Positions 29,452 to 39,080 are shown, numbered from the stretch's first letter. The stretch is 64,000 nucleotides of DNA from Salegentibacter flavus (GCF_900115145.1 NZ_FOVL01000010.1:1-64000), one strand, 5' to 3'. Notes: generated by a model from the letters alone, not told the origin. Numbers and translations are program-made.

Positions 29452-30765
29452 ATGAAACAATATATATATCTTTTTATATTAACAATACTATCTGGAAGTT
29501 ATCTCTTTGCTCAGGAAACCACAGCTCTCTCTAAGGAGGAGGTTTTGGCCCGGGTACTGGAGAACAACCGAAGCTTAAAAATATCTGAACAGGAGTTTTT
29601 CCAGTCCAGAGCAGACTACCGCCAAACCAATGCGGTGTTCTTGCCAAATATTAAGGCGTCGCATACCGGTTTTACTACAACCAATCCGTTGATGGCTTTT
29701 GGCTCAAAGCTCAATCAGGAAATACTTACCCAAAACGATTTTAACCCGATGTTGCTTAATGACCCGGATCGGGTTAACAACTTTGCCACAAAAATCGAGG
29801 TACAACAACCTCTTGTTAATGTTGACGGCTTCTTGCAACGCCAGGCTGCTAAATCCAAGATGCAGGCCACCGAACTCCAGGGAGATCGTACCCGGGATTA
29901 TGTGCTGCTGGAAGTAGAAAAGGCTTATATGGAGCTTCAGCTAGCTCATAGAGCAGTTGCGGTTTTGGAGAAAGCTCAGGAGGCAGCTTTGGAGAATAAA
30001 AAACTGGCAGATAACAGTTTTAAGCAAGGCTACTTACAACGTGCCGATGTACTTGCTGTTGATGTTCGCGTGAGCGAAGTAAACAACCAATTGCAAATGG
30101 CAAGAAGTAACGTGCAAAATGCATCAGATTATCTCTCATTTTTGATGAATGAAGAAAGCGGAAAAACCTGGATGCCATCAGACCAGCTGCAGGCTGAAAG
30201 TCTTTATTCCGCAGAGAGCCTTCAACTTTCTAATAATCGTGCCGATATCCAGGCTATGGAATTCGCGACAGATGCCTATGAAAAAATGAATAAGGCCGAT
30301 AAGATGGCATTTTTACCCAGGCTTAATGCCTTCGGAAGCTATGAGCTTTATGACGAGGATATATTCCAGGGTGCAGCTAACGGATATATGGTAGGTGCTG
30401 AACTAAGCTGGGACCTGTTCCAGGGAAGCAAACGCTTCGGAAAAGCCCAAAAAAGCAAAGCAGAATTTGAACAGTCTAAACTGGAGCTCGATCAATATAA
30501 GGCGAAGAGCCAAATGGAGATCAACCGGGCCAAACGCAATGTGGAAGATCTTTATGATAAAATGAAACGCAGTGAACTTGCTGTAGACCAATCGGAGGAA
30601 GCTTTCCGCATAAGAACTAACAGGTTTGAACAGGGACTTGAAAAAACCACAGATCTCCTGCAAACCGAAACCCAATTTCAGCAAAAACAACTGGAATATT
30701 ACCAGACGATCTTCGAATATAATTTCGCAAAATCCTACCTGGAATTTTTAACAAAAGCAGAATAA
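29452..30765 (+). CDS. TolC family outer-membrane efflux protein
   Basis: This 437-residue protein has a signal peptide (SYLFAQ) and the two-fold TolC repeat: LSKEEVLARVLENNRSLKISEQ, a long helical region, then PRLNAFGSYELYDEDIF and LSWDLFQGSKRFGKAQK, ending with TTDLLQTETQFQQKQLEYYQTIFEYNFA. It forms the outer-membrane exit duct of the tripartite pump encoded by the next two genes. It is the first gene of the operon, with its promoter at 29425. Confidence 0.94.
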   Translation: MKQYIYLFILTILSGSYLFAQETTALSKEEVLARVLENNRSLKISEQEFFQSRADYRQTNAVFLPNIKASHTGFTTTNPLMAFGSKLNQEILTQNDFNPMLLNDPDRVNNFATKIEVQQPLVNVDGFLQRQAAKSKMQATELQGDRTRDYVLLEVEKAYMELQLAHRAVAVLEKAQEAALENKKLADNSFKQGYLQRADVLAVDVRVSEVNNQLQMARSNVQNASDYLSFLMNEESGKTWMPSDQLQAESLYSAESLQLSNNRADIQAMEFATDAYEKMNKADKMAFLPRLNAFGSYELYDEDIFQGAANGYMVGAELSWDLFQGSKRFGKAQKSKAEFEQSKLELDQYKAKSQMEINRAKRNVEDLYDKMKRSELAVDQSEEAFRIRTNRFEQGLEKTTDLLQTETQFQQKQLEYYQTIFEYNFAKSYLEFLTKAE

Positions 30766-30813
30766 TCACTAATTAAATATAATCTCTCATCGAGAGAAGA
30801 AATCACTATAAAA

Positions 30814-31884
30814 ATGAAAACAAGAATTTTACTCACTTTAGTTCTGGCAACAACATTATTTATTAGCTGCGGCGATAATGAGAAAGAAGCTGTAAAAGAA
30901 GTTGCTGCAATCCAGGTAACTACAAGTACCCCTGTTTCGGCTTCAGGAGGAAAACTTAGTGTAAGCGGTACTGTGGAAGCAGAGAACAATGCTACGCTAA
31001 GTACCCGAATGATGGGATACATCAATAAAGTAAACGTAAATACCGGAGATAAGGTTAATAAAGGTCAGGTTTTGGTGTCGATTAACAATGCTGATCTTCA
31101 GGCGAAAAGAGCCCAGGTAAATGCCGGTATAAATGAGGCTACTGTAGCTTTCCAAAATGCTAAAAAAGACTATGAACGATATCAGGCTTTATTTGCCGAG
31201 AACAGTGCTTCCCAGAAAGAAGTAGACGATATCACAGCTAATTATGAAATGGCTAAGGCAAGATTGGAATCGGCTAAAGCGATGAAGAACGAGATCGATG
31301 CCCAGTTTGCCTATGCAAATATAAGAGCGCCTTTTAGCGGGGTGGTTACCAATAAATTCGTTGAAAATGGAGATATGGCCAATCCCGGAATGCCTTTGAT
31401 CGCTATTGAAGCTCCCGGAGATTTTGAGATTCGTGCAAGTGTACCGGAATCTTCCATTGGAGCAATAAACTCAGGGGAAGAAGTTGAAGTGCTGATCAAG
31501 TCTCTTGACCAGCCTTTAAAAGGAAAAGTTATTGAAGTAAGCAGCTCTTCCAGTAACACCGGTGGTCAATTCCCGGTAAAGATCGCTTTAGAAAAAACTG
31601 ATCTTCCGGTAAGATCAGGAATGTATGCTACGGTTCAATTTCCTGTTGAAGCAGATGAAAACACTCAGGGGCCGGTTACTGTGTCTACGGACGCCATTAT
31701 CACTCAGGGGGACCTTCACGGAGTTTATACCGTAAGCCAACAGAACACGGCGATGCTTCGCTGGTTGCGATTAGGTCGTACCTACGGTGACCAGGTGGAA
31801 GTGCTTTCAGGGCTTTCAGCAGACGAGCCCTATATTATTTCTGCTGAAGGAAAGTTGTACAACGGTGCAAAGGTGAAAATGTAA
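30814..31884 (+). CDS. RND efflux periplasmic adaptor (HlyD/AcrA type)
   Basis: This 356-residue lipoprotein (FISC) of the membrane fusion family has a split lipoyl domain (GYINKVNVNTGDKVNKGQVLVSI and APFSGVVTNKFVENGDMANPG), a helical hairpin with AENSASQKEVDDI, and beta-barrel/membrane-proximal domains. It links the TolC protein to the RND transporter. It is 48 bp after tolC and 69 bp before the transporter gene. Confidence 0.94.
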   Translation: MKTRILLTLVLATTLFISCGDNEKEAVKEVAAIQVTTSTPVSASGGKLSVSGTVEAENNATLSTRMMGYINKVNVNTGDKVNKGQVLVSINNADLQAKRAQVNAGINEATVAFQNAKKDYERYQALFAENSASQKEVDDITANYEMAKARLESAKAMKNEIDAQFAYANIRAPFSGVVTNKFVENGDMANPGMPLIAIEAPGDFEIRASVPESSIGAINSGEEVEVLIKSLDQPLKGKVIEVSSSSSNTGGQFPVKIALEKTDLPVRSGMYATVQFPVEADENTQGPVTVSTDAIITQGDLHGVYTVSQQNTAMLRWLRLGRTYGDQVEVLSGLSADEPYIISAEGKLYNGAKVKM

Positions 31885-31953
31885 TTCAACCTGAAGTAAT
31901 TAATCTGATACTATAAAGAATGTTCTCTAAGGGAGAACTGAAAAAATATAAAA

Positions 31954-34900
31954 ATGAAAGAAGGTTTAGCAGGAAAAATAGCCAGGGGGTTTATAGACTC
32001 CAAACTCACCATACTACTGATGGTTGTTTTTATGGTGATTGGCGTTTACAGCTCATTTTTGATACCTAGAGAAGAAGAACCCCAGATTGACGTGCCTATG
32101 GCCGATATCTTTGTAGGCTATCCCGGGGCAAGCCCTACCGAGATGGAATCTCGGGTTATAAAACCCATAGAGAAAATAGTTTCCAACATAAAAGGAGTAG
32201 AGTATGTGTATTCAACTTCTATGCAGGAACAAGGGATGGTGATCGTGCAATTTTATGTAGGAGAAGATATAGAGCGCTCTTACGTAAAACTCTATAATGA
32301 GATCATGAAACATATGGACCAGATTCCCGAAGGGGTTACCCCCCCTTTGGTGAAAACAAGGTCTATAGACGATGTGCCTATGCTGGGTTTAACATTGTGG
32401 AGTGAAAACTACGACGATTACCAGCTGCGACAAATTGCCAATGAAGTAAATCACGAGATAAGCAAAGTGACCGATGTTGCTGCTACCCATAGAATGGGAG
32501 GCAGGAACCGGGAGATTCGCGTGGTAATGGATAAAAATAAAATGGCTTCGGCAGGAGTTGATCTTTTAGGGGTTAGCGAAAAAATAAAAGCCAATAATAC
32601 CCAGATGAGTTCCGGGAGTTTTACCCGAAATGATACTGAATTCCTTGTAAATACGGGAAGTTTTCTTCAAACCACCGATGATGTTGAGAATTTAATTGTA
32701 GGCATCAATCAAAATCAGCCTGTGTATTTAAAGCAGGTAGCTCAGGTACTGGATGGCCCTGAATTGCCTACAGAATACGTTAATTTTGGGTTTGGACAGG
32801 CTAATACGGCGATAGCTTCAGATTATCCATCGGAATATCCTGCGGTAACTATTTCTGTAGCGAAAAGAAAAGGTGCTGATGCGATGAAGATCGCCGATTT
32901 GGTTTTGGAAAAGGTGGAACATTTAAAGACCACCATGATTCCTTCTGATGTGCACGTGGAGGTAACCCGTAATTACGGAGAAACTGCTTCGCAAAAAGTT
33001 TCAGAATTATTATTGCACCTAATAGGGGCTATAATCGCGGTAACTATCGTAGTTATGCTGGCAATGGGCTGGCGTGGTGGTTTGGTGGTTTTCCTTTCGG
33101 TGCCGGTAACTTTTGCGCTTACTCTGCTGAGTTACTACCTTCTGGATTATACCCTGAACAGGATCACTCTTTTTGCCCTGGTTTTTGTAACCGGTATTGT
33201 GGTTGATGACTCGATTATTATTGCTGAAAATATGCACCGCCACTTCAAGATGCGAAGGCTTCCATTTAAACAGGCCGCACTTTATGCGATTAACGAGGTA
33301 GGTAACCCGACAATCCTGGCGACCTTTACGGTTATCGCCTCAGTATTGCCAATGGCTTTTGTAAGCGGACTGATGGGGCCTTATATGAGTCCGATGCCGA
33401 TCGGTGCTTCTATCGCGATGATACTTTCACTTTTTGTAGCGCTAACTATTACGCCATATCTGGGATATTTATTCCTACGGGAAAAAGGAGATAAAAATGG
33501 TTCAGCTCAATCAGAAGGACAGAGATTGGAAGATTCAAGAATTTATAAACTCTATCGAAGATTAGAGCAACCGCTTTTAGATAGTCCGGTTAAGCGGTGG
33601 TCGGCTCTTGCGATTACTTCTGTATTGCTTATTGGATCTGTATTGATGTTCTTTACGGAGACTGTATTAGTGAAAATGTTACCCTTCGATAACAAGAATG
33701 AATTTCAGGTAGTAATTGATATGCCTGAGGGAACTACCCTGGAGCGCACGGCTGTTGTGACCAAAGAAATAGGTCAATATCTTGCCGATCGCCCGGAAGT
33801 AGTGAATTATCAATCTTATGTGGGAACTTCGGCTCCAATAACCTTCAACGGACTGGTGCGTCATTATGATATGCGTGGAGCTTCAAATACCGCCGATATT
33901 CAAGTGAATATTACGGATAGAGGTGAACGTAGTGCCCAAAGTCACGATATCGCGAAATTAGTGCGGCCGGATATTCAGAAGATAGCTTCAAAATATGGTG
34001 CCAACGTGAAAATTGTTGAGGTTCCGCCGGGACCACCGGTGCTTTCAACTATTGTTGCTGAAATCTATGGCCCCGATTATGAAGAGCAAATTGAAGTAGC
34101 CGATGAGGTTAAAAATATATTGAATAGCACCACCGATGTTGTGGATGTAGACTGGATGGTAGAAGCCGATCAAACCGAATTTGTTTACGAAATTGATCGG
34201 GAGAAGGCTATGCGCTACGGAGTAGCTCCGCAACAGATTGTTTATACATTAAGATCGGCCTTAGGTGATAAAGCGGTAACGCATTTGTACGATGAAGATG
34301 CCACTGAAAGAGTAGGAATACAACTTGCCCTTGCTGAACAGGAAAAAGCGAGTCCGGAGGCCATAGCGCAACTGGAGATTGTATCTGCGCAGGGAAATAT
34401 GGTGTCTATTGGAGATCTTGTAAATATTAAAGAGAGCACCCTGGATAAAAGTATTTACCGCAAAAACCAGAAACGCGTGGTTTATGTGCTTGGAGATATG
34501 GCAGGAACCCTGGAAAGTCCTGTTTACGCCATTCTTGGTATGGAAGAAAAATTAAAAGAAATTCCATTGCCGGCCGGTTATACTATGAATGAATTGTATT
34601 TAGAACAACCTCAAAAAGAAGATGATTATACGGTAAAATGGGATGGCGAGTGGCAGATCACCCTGGAAGTTTTCCGTGACCTGGGAATTGCATTCCTTGG
34701 AGTTATCATCATCATTTATATGCTGATAGTTGGCTGGTTCCAGGACTTCAAAACCCCGATTGTGATGATGGTGGCGATTCCGCTCTCTATGGTGGGAATT
34801 GTACTGGGTCACTGGATCATGGGAGCTTTCTTTACTGCAACTTCCTTTATCGGGATGATCGCTCTCGCCGGAATTATGGTGCGAAACTCCGTTTTGCTCA

Positions 34901-35217
34901 TAGATTTTGTTAACCTCAGATTGGAAGATGGAATTCCTCTTAAGCAGGCCATCATCGAGGCAGGGGCAGTGAGAACTACGCCAATTCTGTTAACTGCAGG
35001 AACGGTAGTAATTGGTGCCTTTGTGATTCTTTTTGACCCGATTTTTCAGGGTCTGGCAATCTCTCTAATGGGAGGAACCATTGGTTCTACATTCCTCACG
35101 CTGCTGGTAGTTCCAGTTGTGTACTATCTGCTTGTAAGAAAGAATTATCCTGAGGAAAAACAAACGGCCAGAAGAGTTAAGATTGAGGAGGATGAAAAGA
35201 AGGAAATTGAAGGGTAA
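31954..35217 (+). CDS. RND efflux transporter, inner-membrane pump
   Basis: This 1087-residue protein has the RND topology: helix 1, a large periplasmic loop, helices 2-7, a second loop, and helices 8-12. The paired acidic residues Asp418-Asp419 in helix 4 (GIVVDDSIIIAEN) match the proton relay of drug-exporting (HAE-type) pumps and not the metal-exporting HME pattern. Conserved FALVFVTG and MRNSVLLIDFVN-like segments are present. The substrate cannot be assigned. It is unusual in being followed by a PII-like gene. Confidence 0.95.
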   Translation: MKEGLAGKIARGFIDSKLTILLMVVFMVIGVYSSFLIPREEEPQIDVPMADIFVGYPGASPTEMESRVIKPIEKIVSNIKGVEYVYSTSMQEQGMVIVQFYVGEDIERSYVKLYNEIMKHMDQIPEGVTPPLVKTRSIDDVPMLGLTLWSENYDDYQLRQIANEVNHEISKVTDVAATHRMGGRNREIRVVMDKNKMASAGVDLLGVSEKIKANNTQMSSGSFTRNDTEFLVNTGSFLQTTDDVENLIVGINQNQPVYLKQVAQVLDGPELPTEYVNFGFGQANTAIASDYPSEYPAVTISVAKRKGADAMKIADLVLEKVEHLKTTMIPSDVHVEVTRNYGETASQKVSELLLHLIGAIIAVTIVVMLAMGWRGGLVVFLSVPVTFALTLLSYYLLDYTLNRITLFALVFVTGIVVDDSIIIAENMHRHFKMRRLPFKQAALYAINEVGNPTILATFTVIASVLPMAFVSGLMGPYMSPMPIGASIAMILSLFVALTITPYLGYLFLREKGDKNGSAQSEGQRLEDSRIYKLYRRLEQPLLDSPVKRWSALAITSVLLIGSVLMFFTETVLVKMLPFDNKNEFQVVIDMPEGTTLERTAVVTKEIGQYLADRPEVVNYQSYVGTSAPITFNGLVRHYDMRGASNTADIQVNITDRGERSAQSHDIAKLVRPDIQKIASKYGANVKIVEVPPGPPVLSTIVAEIYGPDYEEQIEVADEVKNILNSTTDVVDVDWMVEADQTEFVYEIDREKAMRYGVAPQQIVYTLRSALGDKAVTHLYDEDATERVGIQLALAEQEKASPEAIAQLEIVSAQGNMVSIGDLVNIKESTLDKSIYRKNQKRVVYVLGDMAGTLESPVYAILGMEEKLKEIPLPAGYTMNELYLEQPQKEDDYTVKWDGEWQITLEVFRDLGIAFLGVIIIIYMLIVGWFQDFKTPIVMMVAIPLSMVGIVLGHWIMGAFFTATSFIGMIALAGIMVRNSVLLIDFVNLRLEDGIPLKQAIIEAGAVRTTPILLTAGTVVIGAFVILFDPIFQGLAISLMGGTIGSTFLTLLVVPVVYYLLVRKNYPEEKQTARRVKIEEDEKKEIEG

Positions 35218-35281
35218 ATGTCGTAAATTTAACAGGAAGATAAGCCGCAATGTTTTTAAATACTGATATAAAAATAAAACG

Positions 35282-35587
35282 ATGAAATTATTAATGGTAA
35301 CTACAGTAGCCGAATATCAGAAAGGGGTACTGAAACTTTTTAAAGAGGCAGGTATTGAGGCCTTCAGTACTTCTGAGATAGACGGTTATAAAAGTAACGA
35401 TTCCCTCATAGCAACCCAAAGCTGGTTTCCCAGTGAAAAGGGAGGGAGTGAATCACTATTGTATTTCTCTTTTACTAAAAATAAAAAGATAGACGAGTTT
35501 TTTAAGCTGGTAGAAGAATATAATAAACACCTGGAGACCGATAATCCTATAAGGGTTGTTGTGGTGCCGGTTGAAAGAGCAATTTAG
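35282..35587 (+). CDS. PII-like/DUF3240-type small protein
   Basis: This 101-residue protein has no signal peptide or membrane segment and a predicted beta-alpha-beta-beta-alpha-beta order like PII/CutA proteins (MKLLMVTTVAEYQKGVLKLF at the start, VVVVPVE at the end). Related DUF3240 proteins accompany RND metal pumps. It sits 64 bp after the RND gene and before the terminator at 35684, so it is most likely co-transcribed. It may be a cytoplasmic sensor or modulator of the pump, but that is inferred from context. Confidence 0.7.
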   Translation: MKLLMVTTVAEYQKGVLKLFKEAGIEAFSTSEIDGYKSNDSLIATQSWFPSEKGGSESLLYFSFTKNKKIDEFFKLVEEYNKHLETDNPIRVVVVPVERAI

Positions 35588-35683
35588 GAGGGATCCTGAA
35601 TTTTGCAAGGAGGAGAATATGACAGGAGTTAGTTTTAACTTCCAATTAATCTTTTCTCATATTAATTAGGTTTTTTAGGTTAG

Positions 35684-35718
35684 AAACCGCCTCCAGGAAT
35701 GGAGGCGGTTTTGTTTTA
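35684..35718 (+). terminator. Efflux operon terminator
   Basis: AACCGCCTCC (35685-35694) and GGAGGCGGTT (35701-35710) form a perfect 10-bp stem with a 6-nt loop, followed by TTGTTTT. It is a strong intrinsic terminator. Confidence 0.9.
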
Positions 35719-35811
35719 ATCAATTTTTCAAAAGATTTTAAGGGTTCATTTTCCTGATCAATAATTTTAACATTTTCTATAGTCTATTTTTTAAGTTTTC
35801 AATTATCTTTG

Positions 35812-35827
35812 TTAACCAAATGGTTAA
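35812..35827. promoter_or_regulatory. Putative TetR operator
   Basis: TTAACCA-AA-TGGTTAA is a perfect dyad ending 16 bp upstream of the TetR gene ATG at 35844. This position is typical of an autoregulatory TetR site. It differs in spacing from the GTAAC dyads at the RND operon. Confidence 0.6.
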
Positions 35828-35843
35828 ACTGTATAGTTGAAAA

Positions 35844-36452
35844 ATGAAAGCTAAACACGAAAATACTGAATCAGAGATATTGGAGGCTGCAAAAACTGTT
35901 TTTCAGCAGAAGGGTATGGCAGGGAGCAGGATGCAGGAAATCGCTGATAAAGCCGGGATTAATAAAGCGATGTTGCATTATTATTTCCGCAGCAAGCAGA
36001 TGCTTTTTGAAGCCGTATTTAAAAACGCGTTTAAGTTGTTGGCTCCGCAATTAAAGAAGGTCCTTGACGAGGATGCCGATCTTTTTGACAAGATCAGGGG
36101 TTTTACCAATAGCTATATATCTTTTGTGATAAAGCACCCTTACCTGCCTAATTTTATTATTCAGGAACTGAATAAAACCCCCGATTTTATTGAACGTCTG
36201 AGGGCTGATAAAGATTTTCCGAATATTGAAAAATTCAAGCTACAGGTTGAAGACAATGTAAACCGGGGTGTAATTAAACCTATTAGTGGGGAACAACTGT
36301 TTATCAATATTATGTCGTTGAATATCCTGCCTTTTATTGCGGCGCCTTTGTTTAAAGGTTTTCTGGATGCTAACGATAAAGAATACCGTGTTTTAATGGA
36401 TCAAAGAAAAACAGAAGTTGCCGAATTTATTATCAATTCAATAAGACTTTAG
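35844..36452 (+). CDS. TetR family transcriptional regulator
   Basis: This 202-residue protein has an N-terminal TetR HTH (EILEAAKTVFQQKGMAGSRMQEIADKAGINKAMLHYYFRSKQMLFEAVF, residues 10-58 region) and a variable all-helical ligand domain. It lies directly upstream (2 bp) of a broken efflux gene, so it was probably the local repressor of an ABC efflux operon that has since been lost. Its own operator remains. It may still control other genes. Confidence 0.92.
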   Translation: MKAKHENTESEILEAAKTVFQQKGMAGSRMQEIADKAGINKAMLHYYFRSKQMLFEAVFKNAFKLLAPQLKKVLDEDADLFDKIRGFTNSYISFVIKHPYLPNFIIQELNKTPDFIERLRADKDFPNIEKFKLQVEDNVNRGVIKPISGEQLFINIMSLNILPFIAAPLFKGFLDANDKEYRVLMDQRKTEVAEFIINSIRL

Positions 36453-36454
36453 AA

Positions 36455-37099
36455 ATGAGATTTTTAAGTGTAATTATTATTTTTTTGTTGACCTTTTCGA
36501 TGGAAGCCCAACAGGTTCTTAGCCTGGAGGAAAGTTATGAGTTGGCAGAAAAAAACTATCCTCTGGCCAGACAAGGAGAGCTGTTGGGTAATAAAACCGA
36601 AGCTGAAGTTTCGGAGATTCAGAAAGATAAACTGCCTAGAATAGACCTGAATGCCCAGGCTCATTATCAATCTGAGGTGATTTCTTTTCCCTTCCAGCTT
36701 CCTAATACCACAATGGAAACACCAAATAATGATGTGCCTTTTGTGGGGAATATTGGATTGATCTATTTGTTTACTGCAGTTTACCTTCTTGTAATCCTGG
36801 GAATGGGACTTTTCATCTCTAATTATACCGATACGCAGCAACAAGCTATGTTTATTGCCTGGTTTTTTATGGTGGTATTTATCCTGATGAGTGGATTATT
36901 TACACCTATTGAAAGCATGCCAGACTGGGCTCAGAAGCTTACCCTGCTTAACCCTATACGGTATTTTGTAGAAGTGATTAGAATGGTAATGCTTAAGGGA
37001 TCGGGGTTAGGAGATATTTTATGGCAGTTTGGAGTGATGAGCTTTTTTGCTGTCGTCCTGAACGCCCTGGCTGTATGGAGTTATCGTAAAACACAATAG
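36455..37099 (+). pseudogene. TolC-ABC permease fusion left by an internal deletion
   Basis: This 214-codon open frame is chimeric. Residues 1 to about 92 are the start of a TolC protein: a signal peptide (FSMEAQQ), LSLEESYELAEKNYPLARQG and PRIDLNAQAHYQSEVISFPF. From about VPFVGNIGLIYLFTAVY (94 onward) it is the C-terminal part of an ABC-2 permease, with TQQQAMFIAWFFMVVFILMSG and NPIRYFVEVIRMVMLKGSG. Typical operons run tetR-tolC-hlyD-ATPase-permeases, so a deletion of several kilobases probably joined the two ends in frame, near 36730. Neither half is complete; function is unlikely. Confidence 0.8.
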
Positions 37100-37129
37100 G
37101 AATAGTTCCCGGGATTAATTAAGAACATT

Positions 37130-37528
37130 ATGAAAAAGTTATTTTATTATATCGCCCTTGGGTTTTTTCTGGTCTTTACCCTGGTTACCCTATACTTAAG
37201 CAGTAGTATAATCTTCGATTGGTTTGAGTTAAGAGAGGCTCAAGGTGACTATGTGCTGTTTGTAGTGTGGGTGAACTTTATCGCTGCCTTGATTTATCTC
37301 GTTGCACTTTTTGGCTTTTTCAAGTATAAAAAGTGGACCTGGAAAGTTTTGGGAGTGGCTGCACTCATGATTTTTGCAGCCTTTATAGGTTTGCTTTTTC
37401 ATATAGATTCTGGTGGTGCATATGAACTGGAAACCATTCGGGCACTGGTTTTGAGGTTTATTATTACTACCGGATTTGCAATTCTTGCATATTTTAAAAT
37501 AAAAAAATGGAAAAACATAGAAAACTAA
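37130..37528 (+). CDS. Small membrane protein of unknown function
   Basis: This 132-residue protein has four predicted transmembrane helices (about 5-27, 43-66, 76-95, 106-125) with a short charged C-terminus (KIKKWKNIEN). I do not recognise the family. It follows the fusion pseudogene by 30 bp and overlaps by 22 bp the start of a broken DUF2141-type gene. It may be the last intact gene of the eroded region. Confidence 0.6.
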   Translation: MKKLFYYIALGFFLVFTLVTLYLSSSIIFDWFELREAQGDYVLFVVWVNFIAALIYLVALFGFFKYKKWTWKVLGVAALMIFAAFIGLLFHIDSGGAYELETIRALVLRFIITTGFAILAYFKIKKWKNIEN

Positions 37529-37683
37529 TGTTCGGCATAATTGCCAGCTGTATCCTGTTATTTTCGACGGGGGTATTTAGTCAGGAAACTTCTTCTCTTT
37601 CAGTAGAGGTAAAAAACCTGAGAAATTCTGAAGGAAAAGTCTTATTTGCGATCTATAATGAAGATGGGACCTTTCGAATTTAA
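37507..37683 (+). pseudogene. Truncated DUF2141-like secreted protein
   Basis: A 58-codon frame begins at ATG 37507 with a signal peptide (FSTGVFSQ) and continues SLSVEVKNLRNSEGKVLFAI, the typical start of DUF2141 proteins of about 140 residues. It stops after DGTFRI. A plausible continuation (MEKAFQLSLTKN) exists in another frame from 37683, suggesting a frameshift, and the S41 gene's 3' end follows at 37718. It is most likely a degraded gene. Confidence 0.6.
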
Positions 37684-37717
37684 TGGAAAAGGCATTTCAG
37701 CTAAGCCTAACCAAAAA

Positions 37718-39010
37718 CTAATCCCTGGACAAGGTTCTAGTTTTTCCCGAAACAAGGATTTCATTCATATTCTTTCTGTCTTCAGAAAACTGCAGGCGTA
37801 CCCCAGATTTATTTCTGATCGTGAACTCGTGTTCACCTAAAGGTATCAGCTCAAACTGCATGCCTGCTCTTTCGTAGATTAACCTGCTTTTTTTAAAAAG
37901 AATTTTATTGCCTCCGTAGGAGCCAGCATAAGAGTTTAGTTGTTCAGTATTCAGTATAATGGGGTCTTTTTTTGCTTTCACAGTTTTAAGATACCATTGA
38001 TAGATAGCTTTCTTTTTGTCATCTACGGTTTTCCTGGAGAGGTTTTCAAGAGCCTTGAGATGCGTAAAGGTTAGAGATTCTTCTTCAGGAACCTGGATGT
38101 GCGGAATAATTCCTGTACCTTCCCAATTGGTGTTCGTTATGGGGCTGTAGGCTCTGCCGCTGGGTATAAAAATAATGAAGCTGTCATTGATGTTTTGAGT
38201 GCTGCCGGGATTTGCTGCCCCAGCTGTAGTTTCGCCAATTAGCCTTCCACGCTCCAAATTCTTGATATTAAATGCGAATTCTTCGGCTGCAGAAAAACTT
38301 CGTTTACTGGTTAATACGTATACATCGGCATTTGGATTACGTTTTCCGGGAACATGAGGCAAGGTCCAGGTTTGCATATGCTTATTGGTTGGACGATTGT
38401 AAAAATTATTGAGATGCACCGGTTCTGCTTCAAAAAGGTATGACTGGATAAGCTGGATCATCTCAGGGCTTCCACCACGGTTATTTCTAAGGTCGAAAAT
38501 GATAGCATCGGTATTGGCCAGGAAATTCATGGCGGCAATGGCAGTTTCTGCTGCGTATTCAGGACTAATAAAAAGCCGCAGGTCAAGATAGCCAATATTT
38601 CCATCCAGTATTTTTACCTCATTAAAACCAAAATTTTCTCGTTTAAGGCTCTCTATAGTACCCGCGGCCAAATCTGTTTTTATTTTTTTATTTTTCTCTT
38701 CAGCAATACTTTCGGGATCAAATTTCACCTTAATATGAAGATCGTTGGTGATTGACCTGAGATCCTCAGTAAGCGTCCGGGCAAATTCTTCCGGAAGCTT
38801 CGTGGAGCTATAGATACCTTGCTTTTCGTTTTCTTTTAGCAGCGCCATAGCCTCTTTGGCTACTTCTGGAAATACGTAGGTGGAGTCCATGAATTTTTCA
38901 ATTGTTTCTATAACTGCTTTTTTTTCTTCGGAAGTAATCCTTTCTTGAGAAAAACCCGGAAGACTGGAAATCATGAGTGCGAGGATGATTATAAATTTTG
39001 AATTTTTCAT
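37718..39010 (-). CDS. Secreted S41 family (IRBP/CTP-like) serine peptidase
   Basis: This 430-residue protein has a signal peptide (SSLPGFSQ) and an N-terminal helical domain. The S41 catalytic core has FDLRNNRGG (173-180), the Ser240 nucleophile in RSFSAAEEF, and the GETTAGAANPG loop. No PDZ domain is visible, as in the IRBP-like branch. An unrelated C-terminal beta domain follows (about 345-430). The start is the MKNSKF Met (39010); an upstream Met would add seven residues. A -7 element and a pair of LytTR-type repeats lie upstream. It is probably periplasmic or surface-exposed; its substrate is unknown. Confidence 0.9.
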   Translation of the reverse strand: MKNSKFIIILALMISSLPGFSQERITSEEKKAVIETIEKFMDSTYVFPEVAKEAMALLKENEKQGIYSSTKLPEEFARTLTEDLRSITNDLHIKVKFDPESIAEEKNKKIKTDLAAGTIESLKRENFGFNEVKILDGNIGYLDLRLFISPEYAAETAIAAMNFLANTDAIIFDLRNNRGGSPEMIQLIQSYLFEAEPVHLNNFYNRPTNKHMQTWTLPHVPGKRNPNADVYVLTSKRSFSAAEEFAFNIKNLERGRLIGETTAGAANPGSTQNINDSFIIFIPSGRAYSPITNTNWEGTGIIPHIQVPEEESLTFTHLKALENLSRKTVDDKKKAIYQWYLKTVKAKKDPIILNTEQLNSYAGSYGGNKILFKKSRLIYERAGMQFELIPLGEHEFTIRNKSGVRLQFSEDRKNMNEILVSGKTRTLSRD

Positions 39011-39039
39011 AGAATAAATTTTAATGATCATTAATTACT

Positions 39040-39047
39040 CAAATATA
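39040..39047 (-). promoter_or_regulatory. -7 promoter element of the S41 gene
   Basis: TATATTTG on the reverse strand fully matches TAnnTTTG, 30 bp upstream of the start. TTGG lies exactly 19 bp further upstream as a weak -33. The LytTR-type repeats begin 34 bp upstream of this element. Confidence 0.65.
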
Positions 39048-39080
39048 CTATGGTAGTATCCTGACCCCAATCCAATTTGG

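Noticed and set aside
37646-37840. 64-codon forward frame over the end of the S41 gene
   Set aside because: It overlaps the S41 3' end in antisense and the DUF2141 remnant in another frame; it is probably an accidental frame.
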